A stretch of DNA of 41,917 nucleotides from Opitutia bacterium UBA6410 (lineage in GTDB: Bacteria > Verrucomicrobiota > Verrucomicrobiia > Opitutales > Intestinicryptomonadaceae), in the NCBI GenBank assembly GCA_002437405.1, contig DJPO01000114.1:1-41917 (forward strand), written 5' to 3'. The position numbers were made by a program, and so were the translations under genes. The notes under the pieces were generated by a model. The model was not told the origin of the DNA. It saw nothing but the letters and a program-made list of their open reading frames with translations, and did no database searches. Of this stretch, positions 31,837-40,050 are shown in pieces (the first letter of the stretch is position 1; each line of letters opens with the position of its first letter).

Positions 31837-33611
31837 TAAAAGTATCCGACTACATCGCCCGCAGGCTCGCCGAGTACTACGGCGTATCGCATTTTTTCAT
31901 GGTATCGGGCGGGGGCGCAATGCACCTTAACGACAGCCTCGGCAGATACATCGCCTACACGGCAAACCACCACGAGCAGGCGTGCGCGATAGCCGCCGAA
32001 GGCTACGCGCGCACATGCGGCAAAATGGCGGTCGTGAACGTCACGACGGGCCCCGGCGGGCTCAACTGCCTCAACGGCGTGTTCGGCGAATGGACGGATT
32101 CCGTCCCCGTTCTCTACATCTCGGGTCAGGTGAAGTTTTCGACCTCCCTCGCCTCGCAAAACGACCCCAATCTCAGGCAGCTCGGCGATCAGGAAGTCGA
32201 CATAATTTCCTCCGTGAAACACCTGACGAAATACGCGGCGATGATAACCGACCCGCTCGACGTGAAATACCACCTCGACCGCGCCGTATGGGAGGCAACC
32301 CACGGCAGATTCGGCCCCGTGTGGCTCGACGTCCCGATGAATGTGCAGGGTGCAATAGTAGACGAATCGAAGCTGCGTGAATTCACTGCGCCCGCCGAAT
32401 CCAAGCCCGACTGCGAGGCGCAGGTGCAAAAGGCGGTCGAACTGCTGGCAAAAGCCGAACGCCCGCTGATTGTCGCGGGGCACGGAATCCGCCTTTCGGG
32501 GACAATCGAAAATCTCCACAGAATACTCGAAAAGTCGGGAATCCCCGCCGTCACGACATTCAACGGCTTCGACCTTCTCTCCTCCGACGACCCGCACTTT
32601 GCCGGACGAATCGGGACAGTCGGGCAGCGCGCGGGCAACTTCACGCTTCAAAACGCCGACTGCATACTCTTTCTGGGCACGCGCAACAACATACGTCAGG
32701 CGAGCTACAACTGGGAGAATTTCGCCAAAAACGCGGTGAAAATCGTCGTGGACATCGACAAATCCGAGCTTGAAAAACCGCTCGTGAAGCCCGATGTCGC
32801 CGTTTGCGCCGACCTCGCCGATTTTATGCCGCAGCTCGAAAATAAAATCGGCAAATGCGGCAAGCCCGACTGGCTCGGCTTTTGCATAGCCCTGCGCGAA
32901 AAATATTCGTTCGGAAACGTCGCCGAATATCGGCAGGTCGGGGAGTCGCCCATAAACGTCTACGCGTTTATCGATGCGCTCTGCGCCCAGCTCAATCCGC
33001 CCGACGTGATGACCGTCGCCAACGGCTCGGCGTGCGTTTGCATGCATCAGGCGGGGTTCGTCAAATTCGGCGAGCGCATATTCTGGAACAGCGGCGACGC
33101 CTCGATGGGCTACGACCTCCCCGCGGCAGTCGGCGCATACTTCGCCGCGCCCGACAGGCGGATTGTATGCCTCGCGGGGGACGGCTCGATAATGATGAAT
33201 TTGCAGGAGTTGCAGACGGTTGCGCACAACAAAATTCCGCTTAAAATCTTCGTGATAGCAAACGGCGCGTACGCGTCGATTAAGCAGACCCAGCGCAACT
33301 TCTTCAACGGCAGAATGACTGGCTCGAACCCCGAAAGCGGCGTCAGCGCGCCCGACTTTGTGAAAGTCGCGGAGGCGTTCGGGCTGAAGGGCGTGCGGAT
33401 TTCCAAGGCGTCGGAAATGGGCAAAACCGTGCGCGAAGTGCTCGACTCGCCCGAAGCGGTCGTCTGCGAAGTCGAATGCGCCACCGACTACGCGTTCTCC
33501 CCGAAGCTTTCGGCGAAAAAACTGCCCGACGGCACGATGGTCTCGCCGTCGCTTGAGGATATGTTCCCGTTCCTCGACAGGGCGGAGTTTAATTCCAACA
33601 TAATAAGGTAG
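31833..33611 (+). CDS. Thiamine-diphosphate-dependent enzyme, acetolactate-synthase-like (YerE candidate)
   Basis: 592 aa from ATG 31833 (overlaps the HAD stop). Three-domain ThDP enzyme: Pyr domain with the cofactor-activating Glu (E48 in NHHEQACAIAAEGYAR) and TTGPGGLNCLNGVFGEW, a central domain (about 195-340) with PLIVAGHGIRLSG, and a PP domain with the GDGS-x24-N ThDP/Mg motif at 449-477. The family includes acetolactate synthase, sulfopyruvate decarboxylase and YerE, which transfers a two-carbon unit from pyruvate onto CDP-4-keto-3,6-dideoxyglucose. Beside rfbFGH and a reductase, YerE-like chain branching is attractive. Against certainty: similar genes occur in other surface-sugar clusters with no known role. 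It is not a metabolic ilvB, since no small subunit or ilv gene is near. Confidence 0.8.
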   Translation: MIKVSDYIARRLAEYYGVSHFFMVSGGGAMHLNDSLGRYIAYTANHHEQACAIAAEGYARTCGKMAVVNVTTGPGGLNCLNGVFGEWTDSVPVLYISGQVKFSTSLASQNDPNLRQLGDQEVDIISSVKHLTKYAAMITDPLDVKYHLDRAVWEATHGRFGPVWLDVPMNVQGAIVDESKLREFTAPAESKPDCEAQVQKAVELLAKAERPLIVAGHGIRLSGTIENLHRILEKSGIPAVTTFNGFDLLSSDDPHFAGRIGTVGQRAGNFTLQNADCILFLGTRNNIRQASYNWENFAKNAVKIVVDIDKSELEKPLVKPDVAVCADLADFMPQLENKIGKCGKPDWLGFCIALREKYSFGNVAEYRQVGESPINVYAFIDALCAQLNPPDVMTVANGSACVCMHQAGFVKFGERIFWNSGDASMGYDLPAAVGAYFAAPDRRIVCLAGDGSIMMNLQELQTVAHNKIPLKIFVIANGAYASIKQTQRNFFNGRMTGSNPESGVSAPDFVKVAEAFGLKGVRISKASEMGKTVREVLDSPEAVVCEVECATDYAFSPKLSAKKLPDGTMVSPSLEDMFPFLDRAEFNSNIIR

Positions 33612-33618
33612 TGTAGCG

Positions 33619-34845
33619 ATGTCTGATTTCCGCCCGTTTTTTATCAACAGCAACCTGATTCTCGGGAATAGGGAATTCGGGAGCGTCCGCGACCTGCTGC
33701 AACCCGCCGCAGGGAATACGGGCAATTCGTACATCACCTACGCGCTCGTAAAAACGGTGCTCGGCGGATTCTCCGAATTGCGCCACATCGAAAACGTCTA
33801 CGACTACGATTTTTCCGCGCGGGCTGCGGACGTCGATTACATAAAAAGCGCGTGTTCGCACGTCTTCCTGATTTTGCAGGATCAGATACGGCTCGAGGAG
33901 TCGTATTCGCTCAAACTGCCGTACGCGCAAATCGTGCGGTTTTTGGAGGAGTGCGGCAAGCCCGTAGTTATCGCGGGATTGGGGCACAATTCCTTCGGGG
34001 ATTACGACCCGCAATTCCATAAAAAGCTCGACCCGCAGCTCGTCGATTTTCTGGCGCGCCTGTCGCACATGTGCCCCGAAATCGGCATACGCGGCGCGTT
34101 TACCGCCGAGATTCTCGCAAATTTGGGGATAAAAAACACGCGCATAATCGGTTGCCCGTCGTTTTTCGAAATGGGAGCGAACCGAACCGTCCGCAAGCCC
34201 GAATCCGCCGCCGACGTGCGCGCAGTACTTACTTCGCCGATTGCGCCCAAGCGCCTTGCCCGCGACCCGAACGTACCGTACATATGTCAGGACTTCGGCG
34301 AATCCGCGCAAATCGACGCCATGTTGTTCGGCGGCTCGTTCGACAAACTCTCCGATACCGACGTGCGCAGGCTGTGGCGCAAAAACATCAAAATATTTAC
34401 AAATCCCGACAAGTGGCGCGGATATTTGAAGAATTTCAATTTCGCGATGGGAACGCGCGTGCACGGCTCGATAGTTTCCGTTAACGCGGGAATCCCCGCC
34501 CTCTGCACGAGCGGCGACAACCGCTCGCGCGAGATGTGCGAATTTCTGAAAATCCCGAGGTTTCTCGACCTCCCCGAAACTCCCGACCGCGCCGCGCTTT
34601 TCGAGCACATACTCGGAAGAATCGACGCCGACGCGATGAACAAATCCTATCCCGACCTGTTCGCAAATTACAGGGATTTCATAGAAAAGCAGGGCTTGCC
34701 GTTTCTTCTGGACGGAAGAGCCGTCGACGCGTCGGCTATCCCGAACCCCGCGCCGAATTTTGGCGCAAAAATGCGGCTTGTGGCGGCGAGAATCCGCAAC
34801 GGTGCGGCTCGGGAGCTTGCAAAAATCAAACGTGGAAAAATTTAA
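33619..34845 (+). CDS. Polysaccharide pyruvyl transferase family protein
   Basis: 408 aa. It resembles the PF04230-type family, which ketalises pyruvate from phosphoenolpyruvate onto glycan sugars. Typical features: an early NxGNxxI-like segment (NTGNSYITYAL), VVIAGLGHNSFGDY, the GIRGAFTAEILANLGIKN helix, and the family core FAMGTRVHGSIVSVNAGIPALCTSGDNRSREMCEF (split over 277-312). The C-terminal tail is basic. It lies 7 bp after the ThDP gene and 3 bp before a glycosyltransferase, which suits a decoration step in polysaccharide assembly. A role in sugar-pyruvate modification fits an operon that already handles pyruvate-type chemistry, but the acceptor is unknown. There is no signal peptide. 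Confidence 0.8.
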   Translation: MSDFRPFFINSNLILGNREFGSVRDLLQPAAGNTGNSYITYALVKTVLGGFSELRHIENVYDYDFSARAADVDYIKSACSHVFLILQDQIRLEESYSLKLPYAQIVRFLEECGKPVVIAGLGHNSFGDYDPQFHKKLDPQLVDFLARLSHMCPEIGIRGAFTAEILANLGIKNTRIIGCPSFFEMGANRTVRKPESAADVRAVLTSPIAPKRLARDPNVPYICQDFGESAQIDAMLFGGSFDKLSDTDVRRLWRKNIKIFTNPDKWRGYLKNFNFAMGTRVHGSIVSVNAGIPALCTSGDNRSREMCEFLKIPRFLDLPETPDRAALFEHILGRIDADAMNKSYPDLFANYRDFIEKQGLPFLLDGRAVDASAIPNPAPNFGAKMRLVAARIRNGAARELAKIKRGKI

Positions 34846-34848
34846 AAA

Positions 34849-35982
34849 ATGCCCGAAAGCATAAAAGATTCCCTCGAAATAATCGTAATCACCTACAACC
34901 GCGCAAAGTATCTCGAGCGCACGTTCGCCCAGATTTTCGCGCCCGAAAGCCCCGTGCGCGACTTCGACATTACGGTTCTCGACAACAAATCGACGGACAA
35001 TACCGCGCAGGTTGTCGCCGAATACCAAAAGCGTTTCCCGAATCTAAGGCACGTTGTCAATAACAGGAATATCGGCGGCAACGCGAACATCGCCAAGGCG
35101 TTTACCGAGGCAAAAAAGGAATACCTCTGGATTCTCTGCGACGACGATTATTACGACTGGTCGGCGTGGGGCGAAGTCGAGGCGGCGGTCGCCGACAAGG
35201 CGGACTTGATATGCGTTTCCAGATACGTCTGCCCGACGGAGGAAAAGCGTTATTCGCGCCCCGACTTGCTCGTCCAGCTTACGTTCGTGCCCGCCGCGAT
35301 TTACAAAACGTCGAATTTCACGGACTCGACAATGCGCAATATCTACGACGCATTGTCGCTGATGTTCGCGCAGGTTATGCCCGTCGCCGAGATATTGGAA
35401 AATCCCGCAAAAAAATTGTACGTCGTCAGCCGCCAAATCGTCGAAAACGGACTACACGTAGACGACGTTTCGAGCAAGACGGCGGACTTGGAAGTCCGCA
35501 CGTCCTACACGCGCGAGAACGACAAAAAAAGGCTTCTTCCCCAAACGCGCGAAATGACATGGATACTGGGCTTCTCCGCCGCCTGCGGGATTTTGGAGGA
35601 CAGGAAGCTCGCCTCGGACGCAATCCGCTGCGCCGTAAATTTCAGGGACATCTTCCAGTCGCCCGACGACATGTATTTCTATGTACCATCGCGCTATTCC
35701 AAGCCGAACCTGTGGCCGTACTTTCTCGAAATCTACCTCGCCTGCGACGCCCCCATGCGCGAGCGCCTGCTGCGGCAGTTCGCGATGGCGTGCGATGCTG
35801 GCGAAATCAAATCGGTCTACCCGTTGCTACTCGACAAAAACCTCAGTCAAATCGTCGGGAAAAATTCGGTAAAATTCTACCAAAAGATTTTCTCCGTCCG
35901 CAACGAGGGCAAGCACAAGGTAATCCGCCTGCTCGGTGCGCGGATAAGAATACGCCGCAAGAACCGCAAAGGAGGTTTTTAA
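34849..35982 (+). CDS. GT2-family glycosyltransferase
   Basis: 377 aa. The GT-A fold opens with IIVITYNRAKYLERTFAQI, then ITVLDNKSTDNTAQVVAEY (nucleotide-binding Asp), NRNIGGNANIAKAF and the metal motif LWILCDDDYYDW, a D-D-D variant of DxD. The rest (about 180-377) is helical, with a basic end (RIRIRRKNRKGG) that could touch the membrane surface. It would add a sugar from a nucleotide donor, perhaps the CDP-dideoxyhexose, to a glycan. The Lys-rich C-terminus also contains the strong SD (AAAGGAGG) for the next gene. Donor and acceptor cannot be told from sequence. Confidence 0.85.
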   Translation: MPESIKDSLEIIVITYNRAKYLERTFAQIFAPESPVRDFDITVLDNKSTDNTAQVVAEYQKRFPNLRHVVNNRNIGGNANIAKAFTEAKKEYLWILCDDDYYDWSAWGEVEAAVADKADLICVSRYVCPTEEKRYSRPDLLVQLTFVPAAIYKTSNFTDSTMRNIYDALSLMFAQVMPVAEILENPAKKLYVVSRQIVENGLHVDDVSSKTADLEVRTSYTRENDKKRLLPQTREMTWILGFSAACGILEDRKLASDAIRCAVNFRDIFQSPDDMYFYVPSRYSKPNLWPYFLEIYLACDAPMRERLLRQFAMACDAGEIKSVYPLLLDKNLSQIVGKNSVKFYQKIFSVRNEGKHKVIRLLGARIRIRRKNRKGGF

Positions 35983-35983
35983 A

Positions 35984-36955
35984 ATGGCGACATTCGAGGT
36001 CTGCATACTCACCTACAATCGGGCGGAGCTGCTGCGGCAGGCTCTCGACGCCCTGTCTGTGCAGACCGACGGAAATTTTGCGGTTGCCGTGTACGACAAC
36101 GCGAGCCGCGACGAAACCCCGCAGACCGTCGAAAGCTTCCGCAAAAAATTCGGCGCGCGGCTTCGGTACGTCCGCCACGGCGAAAACATCGGCGCGGACG
36201 CGAACTTCCATTCGGCGGTTTCGGGCGCGAAGTGCGACTACACTATGTTTATGCACGACGACGACCTCCCCAACCCGAGGTTCGTCGAGTACGCCCGCGC
36301 GGCAATCGAAAAATTCGGCGATGTCGCTTTGCTGTCCTCGAATTATTCCGAGGAGGAAATTTCCCCCGACTCCACTGTGCAATGGGAGCAGCCCGAGCGC
36401 AGGGCGTACGTTTTCGGCGACCGCCGCAAATTCGCCGCATTCGTTTTCTGTGCGGGGCGCGCTCTGTATTCGTCCGCCGTCTATCGCACTGCCGACTTGA
36501 AAAAATACAACCGCCCGAACATATACGGGAAGATAGGCGACATACCCGTGCTAATCGACGCCGCCGCGGGCGGCAAAACGGTCGTGCTTTCGGACAAAAA
36601 CATCTACAAATACAGAATCCACTCGGGACAGGATTCCTGTACGCTCGCCAACGGAATCCGGCGGGAGGAAATCGTCAACAGAATCCGCCTTTTCCGCGAC
36701 GTTCTAACTTCGGGGAGTTTGAAATACAAGTTCGGCTACGGAATCTGCTACGCGGAAAATTATTACAAACTGCTGAAATGCGCGGGCATGGACGACGCCG
36801 CGAAGCGCGGGTTTTTCAAGTCGCTCGGGCGCGAAGACGGCGCGGGGACGATGGCGAAAATCTACGCGTTGTCGCTTGTCGGCGCGGCAATGCGCGGGGT
36901 GCTGAGGTTTCTGTTTTTCTCGCGGGCGGTAATCTGGATTCCCCGCAAATTTTAG
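35984..36955 (+). CDS. GT2-family glycosyltransferase, second copy
   Basis: 323 aa, related in plan to the preceding gene. Opening CILTYNRAELLRQALDAL, VAVYDNASRDETPQTVESF, GENIGADANFHSAV, then FMHDDDLPNPRFVEYA with the D-D-D metal motif. A downstream conserved patch (GDIPVLIDAAAGGKTVVL, then YRIHSGQDSC) is usual in GT2 enzymes of surface-glycan clusters. The C-terminus carries a hydrophobic stretch (AMRGVLRFLFFSRAVIWIP) that may associate with the membrane. It lies 1 nt after the previous stop and ends the operon; mutL approaches on the other strand 38 bp away, with no clear terminator between. Confidence 0.85.
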   Translation: MATFEVCILTYNRAELLRQALDALSVQTDGNFAVAVYDNASRDETPQTVESFRKKFGARLRYVRHGENIGADANFHSAVSGAKCDYTMFMHDDDLPNPRFVEYARAAIEKFGDVALLSSNYSEEEISPDSTVQWEQPERRAYVFGDRRKFAAFVFCAGRALYSSAVYRTADLKKYNRPNIYGKIGDIPVLIDAAAGGKTVVLSDKNIYKYRIHSGQDSCTLANGIRREEIVNRIRLFRDVLTSGSLKYKFGYGICYAENYYKLLKCAGMDDAAKRGFFKSLGREDGAGTMAKIYALSLVGAAMRGVLRFLFFSRAVIWIPRKF

Positions 36956-36993
36956 ACACGTTTTTTCCCGCGTCGGCGCGCTGGGAAAGCCGC

Positions 36994-38946
36994 CTACGCG
37001 CCGCCGAACGCCGAAGTCAGGCGCGCATCGGAAAGCTCGAAGAGCGTTTTTCTGCCGTCGGGCGAAGTCATGTGCATGGGGCATTCGAGGAGCTCGGATA
37101 GCAGGTTTGTCGCCGACATTTCCGTGCATTCAAAACCCTCCGTGCCGATGTGTTCGACAGCGAGCTTTGCGAAAATCTCGTCGCCCATTCTCTTTGCCCG
37201 CGCGCGCATTCCGTTTTCGGCGCAGGATTCGACGAAGTCGCGAATGAATTTTTCGACATTCCCGTACGGCAGCCAAACGGGGGTCGCCGTTATCCTATAA
37301 TATCCGCGCCCGAACTCCTCGACCGCGAATCCGCACGACTCGAACAGCGGGCGGTTTGCCGCGAAAAATTCGTCGTCGATTGCCGCAAACCCGATTGTAA
37401 TCGGCAGAAGCAGATTCTGCGAAGCCGCCTTGCGCCCGTCGAGCGCCGTCATTATTTTGTTGAAGTTCACGCGCCGCAACGCCGCCGAAATGTTCATCAA
37501 AGTAAGGGATTTTGAAGTTTCGAAAAGCGCGTATTTGCGCAGCGCGCACCCCACATATCTCCAACCCGTCAGAATCGGGCGGCGGGCGGGGGCGGGATTG
37601 CCGCCGCCGAACGGGGAGGGCGCGCGCGGGGCGGAAATTTCGGTGCGCGGCTCGGCGAAACGCGGCTCGGGCTTTGCGGTCGGCGCAAAGTTTGACGCCG
37701 CAGTAAACCTCGGCGTCAAATTAGGCGCGGCGGGAGCGTCGGTTTCGGCGGGCGGCTCGAGTGTCGCAAACGGTTCGCGCAAACACGTGCCGCCTGCGGG
37801 CGAATCCTCCGCGGCTTTAAAATCCGCAAAAGTTTTTTCCCTCTGAGAGGCGGGCGTAAAAACGGGGGCGATTGCGGGCGCGGTCGGCTGCGTATCGCCG
37901 TCGCTGTCTCCGCCGCCGTTGGGCATTCCCCCGAGTTGCGCTTTGCCCGAAAATTCCGCGAGCCTGTCGCCGATTGCGTCCGCGAGGAACGACTTCACCG
38001 CGAATTCGTCTTTCAGCCTGACTTCGCGCTTCGCAGGGTGGACGTTCACGTCAACGCTCGTCGGGTCGAGCTCCAAAAACAGGAACGCCGCCGCGAACCG
38101 CCCCTTGGGAATGTACTGCGCGTACGCCTCCTTGACTGCGGCGTATACCGCGCGGCAATCGACGGGGCGTCCGTTTATAAAAGTGCAGATGTTGCGCGAT
38201 GTCGGGAACGACTCCGCGGGCTCGACAATAGCCCCCGAGACTTTCATCGACCCGCGCGAAACTTCGGGCAGCTCGACGAGCTTTTCGGCGACCTCCGTCC
38301 CGAAGATTTTCGCGACGCGCGCCACGACCCCAAGCCCGCTTGTCGAGCGGAAGAGCGTCCGCGAATTTTCCACGAGCGTAATCGAAAGGTTCGGCAGCGC
38401 GAGCGCGTAGAGCCTGCAAAGCCGCGCGATGTGCCCCGCCTCCACGCTGTCGCCCTTCAGGAATTTGCGGCGCGCGGGCACGCCCGCAAAAAGGTTTTCG
38501 ACGAGTATTTCCGTGCCGCACGGCATTCCGCATTCCTTGACGGAGAGGATTTCGCTCGCGTACGAGTCTATCTGCGTGCCGAACTGCTCGCCCTCGGGGC
38601 GCGTGCGCAGGCGGAATTTGCTCACGCTCGCAATCGACGGCACAGCCTCGCCGCGGAATCCGTATGTGGAAATCGAGAACAAATCGTCGGGGTTGCGTAT
38701 TTTGCTTGTCGCGTGCTGTTCGAGGCTCGTCAACGCCTGTTGGCGCGTCATTCCGCACCCGTTGTCGAGCACTTTGATGAAAGTCTTTCCGCCGTGTTTG
38801 AACTCCACGTCTATGCGCGTCGCGCCCGCGTCGACCGAATTTTCCAGAAGCTCCTTGACGACCGAAGCGGGGCGTTCGACGACTTCCCCCGCCGCGATTT
38901 TATTCGCGACATCGTCGGGCAGGATTTTTATTTCTGGCGGTTTCAT
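36994..38946 (-). CDS. mutL: DNA mismatch repair protein MutL lacking the endonuclease motif
   Basis: 650 aa. MutL couples mismatch recognition by MutS to strand removal. The GHKL ATPase is intact: catalytic E32 and N36 (KELLENSVDAGA), DNGCGM 61-66, HATSKI 78-83, GFRGEA 96-101, and the transducer VNVHPAKREVR at 301-311. A long Pro/Ala-rich linker (about 335-455) follows. The C-terminal domain begins GWRYVGCALRKYALF, but the segment that should read DQHA-x2-E-x4-E is LMNISAALRRVNFNKI (483-498), with none of the metal-binding residues, and the conserved Cys of the later ACxxA-type motif is also gone. This copy is therefore probably not a nicking enzyme. Starts at ATG 38946. Convergent with the glycan operon. 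Confidence 0.93.
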   Translation of the reverse strand: MKPPEIKILPDDVANKIAAGEVVERPASVVKELLENSVDAGATRIDVEFKHGGKTFIKVLDNGCGMTRQQALTSLEQHATSKIRNPDDLFSISTYGFRGEAVPSIASVSKFRLRTRPEGEQFGTQIDSYASEILSVKECGMPCGTEILVENLFAGVPARRKFLKGDSVEAGHIARLCRLYALALPNLSITLVENSRTLFRSTSGLGVVARVAKIFGTEVAEKLVELPEVSRGSMKVSGAIVEPAESFPTSRNICTFINGRPVDCRAVYAAVKEAYAQYIPKGRFAAAFLFLELDPTSVDVNVHPAKREVRLKDEFAVKSFLADAIGDRLAEFSGKAQLGGMPNGGGDSDGDTQPTAPAIAPVFTPASQREKTFADFKAAEDSPAGGTCLREPFATLEPPAETDAPAAPNLTPRFTAASNFAPTAKPEPRFAEPRTEISAPRAPSPFGGGNPAPARRPILTGWRYVGCALRKYALFETSKSLTLMNISAALRRVNFNKIMTALDGRKAASQNLLLPITIGFAAIDDEFFAANRPLFESCGFAVEEFGRGYYRITATPVWLPYGNVEKFIRDFVESCAENGMRARAKRMGDEIFAKLAVEHIGTEGFECTEMSATNLLSELLECPMHMTSPDGRKTLFELSDARLTSAFGGA

Positions 38947-39074
38947 CGGTCTTAAATTTTATCCGCATATAATAATTTCGGGCGGCGCGGCGGCTCAAGC
39001 CAAATCCTTTCGAAATCGAAAAAAACACCCGTTTGCGATTGACGCGCCCGAAGCGCGCCCTATTAAATACAGGT

Positions 39075-40004
39075 ATGAGAAAATTTTGTCTGAAAGGAAT
39101 TTTTTTAATCGCCGTATCTGCGCTCGCCGCGTGCGCACTCTGCGCAAATCCCGCCGACGACGGACGCTCCCCGCACAGACTCGGCAACCAAATATACGTT
39201 TCCTACGATACCCCGTGGAACGTTTCCGTAAAGCAGGGCGTGCGCTTCTATCCCGAATGTCCCGACCCCGAGGTAAAGCTCGACCTCTACTACCCGAACG
39301 AAAAGTGCAAAGAACCCAAGCCCTATCCGTGCATACTCATAGTCCACGGCGGCAGCTGGAGCATGGGCAACGAAAAGAAATTCGGGTTGATGGCCTCCTA
39401 CATGGCATCGCGCGGATACGTTGTGGCGTCGACCACATACAGGCTCCGTCCCAAATATTCGATGGAGGACTGCGCCTACGACGTTAAAAAATCGCTCTTC
39501 TGGCTCAAAAAACACGCCGCGGAATTCGGCGGCGACCCCAAGCGCGTCGGCGTAGTCGGCGGAAGCGCGGGCGGACACCTCACGGCGTTGCTGGCAGTCA
39601 GCGCAAACGCCCCCAAGTGGCGCGAAATCTTTACCAACGGAATCGACGACACCGTTCAGGCGGCAGTCCCGATGGCTCCGATTACGAACCTCGACACATT
39701 TTCTTCGTGGGGTCTCTTCCCTGGCGGCAACGAGCGCGACCGCTCCAAGGAGCTCTCCCCGATGACGTATGTTTCGGAAAAATCCGCCCCGATGCTCATT
39801 TTGCACTCGAAAAACGACCCCGTTGTCCCGCTCTCCGAAAGCCAAAACATCAAGGCTGCGTACGAAAAATACGGCGCGAAGTGCGACATGATTGTCTACG
39901 ATTCGGGCGACCACGCATTCTGGAATCTCAGGGCATACAACCCCCTCCAGTTGCGCTCGTGGAACGACGCCGCAAACTTCTTCGACAAAACCCTGAAAAA
40001 ATAA
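39075..40004 (+). CDS. Secreted alpha/beta-hydrolase (esterase) lipoprotein
   Basis: 309 aa from ATG 39075. The N-terminus is a signal with a possible lipobox (LIAVSALAAC, C20); ordinary cleavage after ALCA is an alternative. The hydrolase body has the oxyanion HGGSW, the nucleophile elbow VGGSAGG, an Asp in HSKNDPVVPLS and His in SGDHAFWN, so the catalytic triad is complete. The HGG plus GGSAGG form is that of the acetyl-xylan/feruloyl-esterase-like (BD-FAE) and hormone-sensitive-lipase groups. A role in removing acyl groups from glycans in the envelope or from external polysaccharides is likely. It diverges from mutL across a 128-bp gap in which I see nothing else. A terminator follows. Confidence 0.82.
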   Translation: MRKFCLKGIFLIAVSALAACALCANPADDGRSPHRLGNQIYVSYDTPWNVSVKQGVRFYPECPDPEVKLDLYYPNEKCKEPKPYPCILIVHGGSWSMGNEKKFGLMASYMASRGYVVASTTYRLRPKYSMEDCAYDVKKSLFWLKKHAAEFGGDPKRVGVVGGSAGGHLTALLAVSANAPKWREIFTNGIDDTVQAAVPMAPITNLDTFSSWGLFPGGNERDRSKELSPMTYVSEKSAPMLILHSKNDPVVPLSESQNIKAAYEKYGAKCDMIVYDSGDHAFWNLRAYNPLQLRSWNDAANFFDKTLKK

Positions 40005-40012
40005 AACCCTTT

Positions 40013-40040
40013 CCGCGCCGCAAACAACGGCGCGGTTTTT
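40013..40040 (+). terminator. Intrinsic terminator after the esterase gene
   Basis: CCGCGCCG (40013-40020), 7-nt loop, CGGCGCGG (40028-40035), then TTTTT. A perfect 8-bp GC stem 8 nt after the stop and 10 bp before mpl, so mpl likely has its own promoter or depends on read-through. Confidence 0.85.
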
Positions 40041-40050
40041 ATTATACATT

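Noticed and set aside
31833..33611. Biosynthetic acetolactate synthase (ilvB/ilvI)
   Set aside because: No regulatory small subunit or other branched-chain amino-acid gene nearby; tightly embedded in a surface-sugar operon.
31575..33737. 720-aa antisense ORF over the ThDP enzyme
   Set aside because: Shadow of a conserved gene; no motif of its own.
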